A stretch of DNA of 64,000 bases from NCBI GenBank assembly GCA_051294375.1, contig CM119271.1, positions 10,068,291 through 10,132,290 on the forward strand, in the 5' to 3' direction. Under the pieces are notes generated by a model. That model was not told the DNA's origin. It did no database searches and saw nothing but the letters and a program-made list of their open reading frames with translations. The number at the start of each line of letters is the position of its first letter. Within the stretch, counting starts at the first letter, position 1. This stretch comes from Paraspadella gotoi (Eukaryota; Chaetognatha). The position numbers and the translations under genes are program-made. Below are positions 45,201 through 56,100 of this stretch, in pieces.

Positions 45201-45574
45201 GGTAAAAAAAGAGTAAAACGTTCTGACAAATTTAAAAATCGATGGAGGAATCTAAAAGAACCCAACGACCAACCGAGCTACCATCATAAATGACTCACAT
45301 TTTGACAAATGAATGGCCCCGTCTGCCCGACTCTTCTTTGCCTCTTCGCCAACCGCTTGCCCAAATTCACGTTGAAATTCGAGTCGGACTTATCCCTAAT
45401 CGAGATTAAAAAAAGTTCTTCAACTTACCCTCCGAACTTACCCGACGCGGCTCCACTCACCTCGACCGCTTGTTGTTTTGATTTTTCGACGACCCGAATC
45501 TGTTTTGCAAAGAGAGAATCCTTCGTCGTTTTCCGCTGGTCGCGTTGGTCGCCGAATCGGACGAGGAAGACGAC

Positions 45575-45606
<32 letters not shown>

Positions 45607-48600
45607 CGACGACGAAGTTTCCGTGGATGACGATTCAGTTTCCGAAGAAGAAGATTTCTTCTTCTTTTTGTCTTTCTTCTTCTCCTCGGGTTTCGAAGGC
45701 GGTTTGCTCTTCTTCTCGGCAGGTGGCTTGGATTCCGCGGGGGCTTTGGCCGGCGGAGGCGCGGCCGCCGGTTCCGGTGGAGGCGGCGGCGGCGGCGGAG
45801 GAGATTCGGCTGGAGCTGGCGGCGGCGGCGGTGGTGGAGCGGGCGCTGGAGCAGGCGGTGGCGTAGATGAGGATGATTCCGTAGAAGATGTGGCTGTCGT
45901 AGACGTCGACTCGTAAGAAGATGACTCTTCTGAAGATTTTCGTTTATCCTTTTGTTTGCCCTTCTTCGCCGGCGGTTTCGGCGGCGGCGGGGGCGGCGGA
46001 GGTGGAGGCGGCGTCGATGAAGATTCCGTAGATTCGGTTGTTTCGGTTGAAGACTCCGTTTCGTACGAAGACGATTCTTCAGATCCCGACGAAGATCTTT
46101 TTTTTTTCTTTTCATCTTTTTTCTTATCACCCTTTTTGGCCGACTTCTCTGCCGCAGGAGCAGCGGGCTTTTTCTGACTTGGCGCGCCATCTGACGACGA
46201 CGAAGTTGATTCCGTCTCCGACGTCGATTCAGTCTCACTCGATCCCGAGGAGGAAGAAGCAGCAGCTTTCTTTTTCTTGGCCGCCGGAGCCGCGGCGCCG
46301 CCTTTGGCCTTAGTCTTCGCCGGGGGCGTCCACGAAGAGTCCGTAGATCCCGTCTCGGAAGACTCGGATACCCACTCGATTTCCGTAGATTCCGTCTCAC
46401 TCGATCCCGATGACGAAGAAGAAGAAGCTTTCTTTTTCTTGGCCGCCGGAGCCGCGGCGCCTCCTTTGGGCTTAGTCTTCGCTGGGGGCGTCGACGAAGA
46501 GTCCGTGGATCCCGTTTCTGAAGACTCGGACACCCATTCGATTTCCGTTGAGGATTCCCCGGAAGACGACTCCGACACCCATTCGACGATGGTTTCCGAT
46601 GATTCCTTGGAGGAAGACTCCGACACCCATTCCACGATGGTTTCGGATGACTCCTTGTCAGAAGACTCCGACACCCATTCAATCAGCGTCGACGAGGACG
46701 TGTAACTCGAAGCAGACGTCGTCGAAGTCGTTGATTGCGGCGCCGAGGATTCCGAGATCCACTCGATCAGCCACTCGATCGTCGTTTCTTCCTCGGCGAC
46801 CGAGGATTCCGAGATCCACTCGATGATCCACTCGATCTCAGTTCCGTTCTCCGAGGATTCCGATATCCACTCCGTCTCCCATTCGATCTCCCACTCGATT
46901 CTCCACGGTTTGCGCACGTGAAACGTTTGCGATTCGATGCATTCGTCCTCGAAGTAATAATCTTCGATGCGGAGATGATCGAAGGCGGCCTCTCGTTCAT
47001 GTTCACCATAGAGGATCGTCTCCAGGTAATCTCTGAAGAATTCTTCGAAATATGTCGTAGTGTAATGTTCGGGCGCCGTGATTAGTTGTTCCACGAGCAT
47101 CTCAAAAGGCTGCTCCGTAAAGCCGAGAAACATGTAATTCTTTTCCTCCACGCTGTTGACTTCTACTTTAAGTTCGTTGAGCAGCGTTTCCGCGGCCATA
47201 TCTCTCTCGTAAAAGCCCTCCTGGATCATTGTCTCGATGACAGTTTCGGGATAGGTCTCGTATTCTATGAAATCGGTCAAGTATTTGTATTCGTGCTCTG
47301 CTTCAAAAGGCACTTCGAATGATTCGTGAACGAACGTTTCTATTTCGGGATTTATTTCGACATATTGGATCTCTTCCACGATGTTTTCAAAATAGTTTTC
47401 ATCGTGAAACTCTCTCTCGTAAAAGCCCTCCTGGATCATTTTCTCGATGACAGTTTCGGGATAGGTCTCGTATTCTATGAAAATCGGTCAAGTATTTGTA
47501 TTCGTGCTCTGCTTCAAAGGCACTTCGAATGATTCGTGAACGAACGTTTCTATTTCGGGATTTATTTCGACATATTGGATCTCTTCCACGATGTTTTCAA
47601 AATAGTTTTCATCGTGAAACTCTCTCTCAGTAAATGCAACATCAACTGCAACTTCTTCTATCGTTCTATCACTGATAGGTTCAACAACTGACTCGTGAAT
47701 TTCAAGGACTTGTTCTGCAAATAATTCTTCAAGTGGTTCATTCTCAAAAACGCCTTTACCAATATCTATTTCTATATAATTGTGTTCCTCGACATATCTT
47801 CTGTGGCTGTATTCATCTTCTGGTTCAATTGGATTAAGGGTATACTCGAACGCTCTCTCAAGGTAGAATTCAAATTCACGTGGAATCTCTGAATAAAGTT
47901 CAGGACGGATAGGTCCTCCTTCAAAATATTCATCTTCGAAGAATTTGGCAGTCAAAAATAATTCACTAAATAAAGCTTCTTGATCTTCTTCATCCACTTG
48001 CACATGAACCAACTGTTCTGCTCCACGCTGTTCTCCAAAATCTTCATAATTATAATGAAGGTATTCTTCATGATTATATTCAAAAATTTTGACTTCTTTA
48101 ATTTGTTCGAGTTCTTGCTTAACATTTTTACCTTCAAAAATGTTGACCTCAAAACCCCTTTCTAATAGTTTTTCGACAATAAATGTTCCTAAATTTTCCT
48201 CTTTCATTACCTCTATATTCTCAGAAATAGCTTCCAAAATATTTATTTCTGTATCTTTTTCAAAAATTAATTCTCCAATTTCACTTTGAAAAAATTCTCC
48301 ATGACTAATTTCCAATTCGAAAGTTATTTCCTCCAAATATTCATACTCTTTAACTTCCTTGAAAGGCCCCTCACCAGAATGCTTTTCAAAAATCAATTCG
48401 AGTAAGCATTCTATTTCGATGGGTCCTTGGGTAAGTGTTTCCTCGTTGTAAGAGCTCAAAAGTGCTTCAAAAGATTCCTCATGTTCACAAATTCCTACTT
48501 CTATGAATCTTTCAAAAAATTCTTCAGCCAATTCATGGTAAAAAGTATTCTCTTCAAAAATTTCTCCTTCATGAAATCTTTTTTCTATTATTCTGCACGA

Positions 48601-51600
48601 TTCTAGAAACATGTTTTCTTCACCAGATATTCCTAAATGTTCAAATTCTGGTGATTGTTCAAACTCGCCCTCCAATATTCCTATTTCAAGGTTCCTCTGT
48701 TCCACTTCATATTGGGTCAATTTTTCTTCAATTGTTACTTCGATATAACTAAATCTTTCAAAAAATTCCTCTCCAAATTCATGAAAGGAAGAAGTCTCTT
48801 CAAAAATTTCTCCTTCATCAAATCTTTTTTCTATTATTCTGCACGATTCTAGAAACATGTTTTCTTCACCAGATATTCCTAAATGTTCAAATTCTGGTGA
48901 TTGTTCAAACTCACCCTCCAATATTCCTATTTCAAGGTTCCTCTCTTCCACTTCATATTGGGTAAATTTTTCTTCAATTGCTACTTCAATATAACTAAAA
49001 CTTTCAAAAAATTCTCCTGCAAATTCCTGAAAAGTCTCTTCAAAAATTTTTCCTTCATCAAATCTTTTTTCTATTATTCTACATGATTCTTGAAACATAT
49101 TTTCTTCACCAGATATTCCTAAATGTTCAAATTCTGGTGATTGTTCAAACTCACCCTCCAATATTCCTATTTCAAGGTTCCTCTCTTCCTCTTCAGATTG
49201 AGTCAATTTTTCTTCAATTGCAACTTCAATATAACTTAAACTTTCTAAAAATTCTCCTGTAAATTCCTGAAAAGTCTCTTCAAAAATTTTTCCTTCATCA
49301 AATCTTTTTTCTATTATTCTACATGATTCTTGAAACATATTTTCTTCACCAGAAATTCCTAAATGCTCAAATTCTGGTGATTGTTCAAACTCACTCTCTA
49401 AAATTCCAACTTCAATGTACCTCTCTTCGTCTTCATACTGGGTAAATTCTTCTTCAATTGTTACTTCCATATAATTTGTTAACTCTTCAATATTTGTTAA
49501 ATACTCACATTCAAATACTTCTTCCTTAATGATATTCCATTCTGTGATTTCTGATAAAAAAATTTCAGTTTCAAGTTCCTTCATACGAATTTCAGATGAT
49601 TCTTCAGCAGGTTCAATTATAAAAATTTCTGTTTCTTCATTATCTTCAGTTATTTGTTCAAATACAGATCTTTCCTCATAAATTTTACAATTAAGAAGTT
49701 CTTCATTAAATTCCACCATAAAATGTTTATCGTGAGATTCTTCAATTGAAAGTTTTTCACAAGTAGCTTCTGATGGCTGATTTTCTTCTGCATGCTCTTT
49801 TCCTTGCTCCCATTCCAAATTTTTATTTTCCTGTTCAGTAGATGCTTCTTTTTCCATGATTGACTCTTCTTCACTCCTTTCTTCAATAATAATATTTTCT
49901 TCAATTTGGTATTCAAAGGCTTCTTCTTCATGAAAAATATTTTCAAGTGCTTCAACTGCACTTTCACCTTCAATAAAATCATTTTCAAAATGACTGGCTT
50001 CCAGTATTTTTTCGTCATAAAGCTTTATTTCAATAACACCTTCTTCTCTAAATTTTCCAGAATATTCCTCCTCACCAAATATTAATGTAAAATCCCATTC
50101 ATACTCTTCACTTAATAGTTTTTCAATTATTTCTTCTGTAAATGTTTCATTTTCATCAATTTCAATTATTCCTTCTTCTAAAAGTTCAAATATTGCTTCT
50201 TCGGTTAACAATCCTTTGGTGAATTTCAGGCAGTGAATTCAGAAAGTTCAGGCTTTAAATTGTTGATAGTTTATTAATATAATTAATTAAAAAGAAAATG
50301 AAATATGAATGATCATTATAATTATAGTTTTTTAGGGTTGGATAATAAAAATATAAATTATTTTTAGATATGCTTTTTATGCAAAATATTACTAACTTCA
50401 CTCATAAAATTTAGTATTATGGTGGATTAAAATCCACCAACCGTTCATCAGCGGCCATTGGTGCTGGAGGCAAGTCATTTGCCTCCCAACCCAAAGGTCC
50501 GGGGTTCTAGCCCGGTGGTCGTCTGGCAGTTAAGAGGGACGGGGCGCTTAACCCGCCTGTAACATGGTGTTACAGCCTGATCCGAAGCTCAAGGACTGCT
50601 TATATTGAACGGTTCTGTCACTAACACATAACAATAATTACTGTCTCTTCAGTATGTAGTAAAAACAGGCAATTGATCTTACCTCTTTTTAGAATTAAGC
50701 AGTAAAATTTTATAAAACTTACCAACAGTAATACTAATTTTCAGTTCATTAAAATACTCTAAAGAAATATATATCTACTATTGAACTACTATTCTCATTA
50801 AATTTTTAAACAATTTTTCATAATTAATTTTTCAAAAATATTTAAATCATAATTCTATTAGTAACAAAAATAAATAAAAAATGATTACTACTGTTCAAAA
50901 TGTTTACCAATAAATAAAATAATTTTAAAAAAATTCTGTATGCACCACCTTTGACAAAAAATTCATTGCTTTCAAATAATTCTGGAACAAGCTTCCTTTC
51001 TAAATTTTCTTCCTCATATTTCTCAGCACAAGGTGCACTCTCCCATTCGTTATACACTTCTCCAAAAAGATCTTCTTCAGCGATTTCAACTAAGAATTTT
51101 TCTTCAGATTTTAAACAATATTTTTCATCTGTGAGAAAAGATAAAACTATTTCTGAGGTTGTTTACTAGTTTGATCAGATAAGTTATGACGGTACTTTAT
51201 TAGTTTTCAATTGGTGATAAGTTAAAATTCAGTTCAATTTTAATTTGCACTTTTTTAAAAAGTTATACACGTGGCCAGCATATTATTTTTAAATTATTTG
51301 GATTCGATTAAGTATATTCCATTGTTATACTGCTCTTTTTTTACTAATTATACAAAATATTAGACCCCATTCTAAATTTATTAGTACTCGCGGAGCAACT
51401 CTATCAGTCACTTTTTGGTCTATTGGTCAGTATGTCTGTCCAATTGTCTATCAGAGGTCGGAGGTCGCCTAGCAGTCAAGATGGACGGGGCGCTTAACCG
51501 GCCTGTAACAAGGTGTTACAGCCTGATCAGAAGCTCAGGGACTGCTTATATTTAACAGTTCTGTCACTAACACATAACAATAATTACTGTCTCTTCATTG

Positions 51601-53119
51601 GTGAGCCCGACTTCCGAACACAACAGCAACAACACTTTCAGGCGATATGCCTCAACCTGGTGATGCACTTTCCGCCAACAACACATCAGGCAACATGCCT
51701 CATCTTGGTGACGAACTTTCCACCAACAACACATCACTGAAGAGACGCAACAGACTTCTCCCTACGGTAGGCGGGGATGTATGGTGGACCAAAATCCACC
51801 AACCGTTCATCAGTGGCCATTGGTGCCGAAGGCAAGTCATACGCCTCCCAACCCAAAGGTCCGGGTTCTAGCCCGGTGGTCGCCTAGCAGTTAAGAGGGA
51901 TGGGGCGCATAACCCGCCTGTAACAAGATGTTACAGCCTGATCCGAAGCTCAGGGACTGCTTATATTGAACGGTTCTGTCACTGAACAGACACTAACACA
52001 TAACAATAATTACTGTCTCTTCACTAGGAAAATAAATATTATTCTTATGAACCAATCTGAAAATAGTGAAAGTTTGGATTTAACCTAATAAGTTTTTGTA
52101 ACTAATGTAATATGCCTAATTATTAATTTATATATCTTTATATGTTGTAGAATTTAAATTTTTTTCCACATATTTAAAAAAAATTTAAAATTATTTATTG
52201 CTTGAAAGTTTTCATAATGATGCCATTCCTAATATTGTTTAAATAAAATAAAACTCTTTTTGATCATTAAACTTCATATGCATGTGCAATCAGTTTTACC
52301 TTCTACAACTTGTACTTCTATGAATTCTTCAGTCAATATTTTTTCAATAACAGTTTCTTCAATTAATTTTTCATGAATAGTTTCTGTTTCAGCTTCGAAT
52401 TCATAATTTGTTTCGAATAAAAACCTTTCTCCTTCAACCAAATTAATTTTATTCTCTATTTCTTCAAATAATTCTTCTTCCATGAAATGAGGTACAAATT
52501 CATTTTCCAATAATTTTTCTGTAAACCATTCCTCTCTCAGACCTTTCCACTCTTTTTTTTCCTCTTCAGTATTTTCCAATTCTTTAACAAAGATCCTTTC
52601 TGTAGTGAATTAAGAATGTTTTTTATTGCGAGATAATAGAAATATTTTTATTTCCGCATATAGTTTAATCATTCTTATTCTAAGTATAACTGTAGCATTA
52701 TTAAAAGCTATACTAACTTGATTGTGTTCAAAACTACAGGAATTGATATGTAATAATGATAATTAAAGTTATAAAATATAATTGTAGTGATTAAAATGAA
52801 TATAAAAATTAATGAATTTTCAAATTGGTTCAATCTGGACATATTTTAATATAAATTTGATAATAATTTTTTAAACAAAAAACTATATTAATAATTTAAT
52901 AGAAAACTTTTTAAAAAGGTATTGATGAAAAGTTTAATTAGCTTTAAAAGATTATGTAAAAAGAAAAAGTTTTAATATTTTTTTCTCGCAGATACAGAAT
53001 TTATTTGATTAATATTATATCAACTTATCTTCTTCTCTGTTCTTACCTTCACCTGTCCTTTCATCTGGCCACTGTCCTTTACTCAGCCCTTTGTTGGAAA
53101 CTCTCCCTCAATCTCTCAC

Positions 53120-53173
<54 letters not shown>

Positions 53174-56100
53174 ACTTAATGTGTAGAGCATTTTTGATAA
53201 TGTTTTTTCAAAGCTGATGAAGACTCGAGTCGAAACATGTACTATGACAATAAAAATCGTTGTATTGGCAAACAATAAACAATTCCTAATATTCACTTAG
53301 CAACGAAAAGAGAGAAAATAATACAATATTATATCAACATAATTTAGCAGCCAATATTATATAAAAATTTAATAGATATATACTATCTAGGAAAAAAGTA
53401 AATCACATTTTTAATAAAGAATATCTACTCAAAAACTTGTTTGATTTAAAAAAATTCTGAATGTTTCTAAATCTACATTGAATTTCCTTTCAGTAGCTTC
53501 CTTCCATTTTTTGTAGGTCAAATCGTTTAAAAGTTAGAAGCAAAAATATTGTTACTTCAAATAAAAAATGTTGAAAAAAATCATATTTAGTTTTCCACTA
53601 TTTTTGGTATTTAGTTATTTGTTTTTATTTCGAATAGAGTTAGTTATTTTTTTTTTCAATTTGGTAATGCTAAAGGCCTTATACCTTTTTTGGTTCAAAA
53701 AAATATTATTATAGCTTTCAGAAAAGAGGGAAAAATGAATTGATTTTGAAAGATTTTTTAAAGATATTTCATTGTCATACCTCAATTTGCTGTATGAGAG
53801 CATACCCAGATGAATGCAGGCAGTAGTCAATACCAAAGAAGGGCATACCAAATATTGAGAATGTTTTACCTATGTTTTGTATATTTTTTATTGAATAAAT
53901 GAATTATGTGATATATTTTTTCCTAGATAGTAATATAATAATATAGTAATATTGGAAATAATTATCTGCAAAATCTTTCTTCGGATTTAGGTTTCTATTA
54001 AAAGAAAATAGTTTTATAAATTTGTCTTAGTATAAAAATAAATAAAAAGAAATTTCAATGAAAGTTCTGAAACTGAGACAATATTTATTTACAAAAAATA
54101 CTAAAAAATGCAAAATATATGATTTATATTATTTTTTGGTTATGGATATTTAACTAGCTAATTTTATCTACAGAATGATATTATGTGCTTTTGATGGCAG
54201 CATAAGGAATTTCATTAGTTTCTTTAGGGAGATAAACTTATAATCTGCAATACCATGATAGGTATATGGTGCTCGGTTCCTCCCTAGTCACACTATAGGC
54301 TGTAAAAAAGGGAAAAAATTTAGGGCTTCGAAGTTCTAGTTAAGAAAATCAACTGCCAGCCTCCAACAGTAAAAACCTGAAGATTTTCAGAAAAATTTGG
54401 ACATGTATAAGGGAACTGCTTTTAACAAGCGCTCTATTTTAGTTAATCTGTGAACATAATTTTAACACTAATATCTGACACTGATCTCTTACCAGAAGCT
54501 TAACCGATTCCCCAACCCTAATCCTAAACCTAGAACCCTAATTCTTAATCATTTAAAACTAACCTTATCACTTAAACTTCAACTCTATCTTTACTTTATC
54601 CTTACCTCCAATCCCTAAACTAATCATTAAACCTAATCACTAACTTAATTTTTGAATTTAAAAGCTAACTTTACTCTGAATTAAAGATGAAATAGGGCAC
54701 TTTTGGACAATATGGCTGTATTAGTTGGAAAGTTCCCATATTAAAGAAATTTCGCTACTTTTTAGTAAAGATGTCCCCTGGAGGTGCTGCGAGGGACATC
54801 ATGAGACAAAAAAGTCTAATATTTCTATATGAAAATTATCAAAGGTATTTCAGAATAGCTATAGAAAAATGTATTTATTAAATCCGGTACATATGGTATT
54901 CATATGAAATTAAAAATATTATAGTATAAATTATAGGTTCAGTGTACTTTAAAAACAATCTGAATTCACTACCTTCTACTCTTTCATTTGCGAACAAATA
55001 TTCTTTAGAATTTGATTTAATCTCTTCTATATCAACTGTCATTTCACATTCAGCCTCTTCTTCTCCATTTTCAGCACTGTATTCTTCTATAGCCGTTTCA
55101 CAAGTTTCTTCGGTAGTCATAACTTCAAGAATTAGTTCTTCTATTAAGGAAATACGTTCATGAGCTTCTTCTTCATTCCATCCTTCTTCCTCTGGTTTTA
55201 TTTCAACTGTTTCTGCAACAGCTTCTTCCATAGATTCAAACCTATATATTACTTCTTGTACTTTTTCTTCCATACAAGGTATTAGACTTTCAGAAATTTC
55301 TTCTTCAAAATGTTTTTCGTTCATAATTGCTTCATATATTTCTTCATAAAGTTCAGTAATAATGTTCTCAAGTGCTTCGGTGAACTCCTCAAAAATGAGT
55401 AAATTATATTTACCTTCCTCAGTAATTTCCTCCTTTTTTTCTTCAGAATATTCTCCTATTTCCTCCATAATATTTTCAATTTTTGGCATTTCTTCTCCGA
55501 GATATTCTTTTTCTCCCTGTTCCTCTATCAATTTTGCTGTTATTATTTGTATTATATGTTCTTCTTCAGTTTCTGGTTTTGCTTTTTCAATATACTCTTC
55601 TTCTGTATTATTTTCTGCTACTATTGAGTTTTCTGTTGGTATTTCTTCGACAGGTTGCATTTTGATCATTTCTTCTTCAGCCATCTCTTGAAGAGCCTCA
55701 TATATTGCTTCACTTTCAATTTCTTCAACATTTTTCTCACCAATTGATTCTTCAGCTTGCTCTTTGGTTTGTTGTTCACCTTCAAAAATCATCAGTATTT
55801 TTGTATGCGCTTCCTCGAGAGGTTTTTCTTCTGGCATTTTTTCAAGAACTTCCTCAATGAATTCAACGTTTTCTTCAAGGGGAATTTTTTCAGCAGCTTC
55901 CTCTTCAAAATTTTCTTTTTCATCCGCTTTTTCTTCAATTGTTTCATTTTCAAAGGTTTCTTCAGTTGTTTCTGTCTCTTGAATTTGCTCTACCGCAATG
56001 AAAAGGACAATTTTTTTTCCTTCTTCCCCAGATTTTTCTTCAGAAGATTCTTCACGAGCTTCTTCTTTAAAAGTTTCTTCCTGCAAAATATCTGCACTCT

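Noticed and set aside
45309-46705. Plus- and minus-strand open frames overlapping giant-gene exon 4 (Asp- or Arg-rich)
   Set aside because: They are alternative frames of GC-rich low-complexity coding DNA. Only the Ser/Glu frame joins in phase with exons on both sides.
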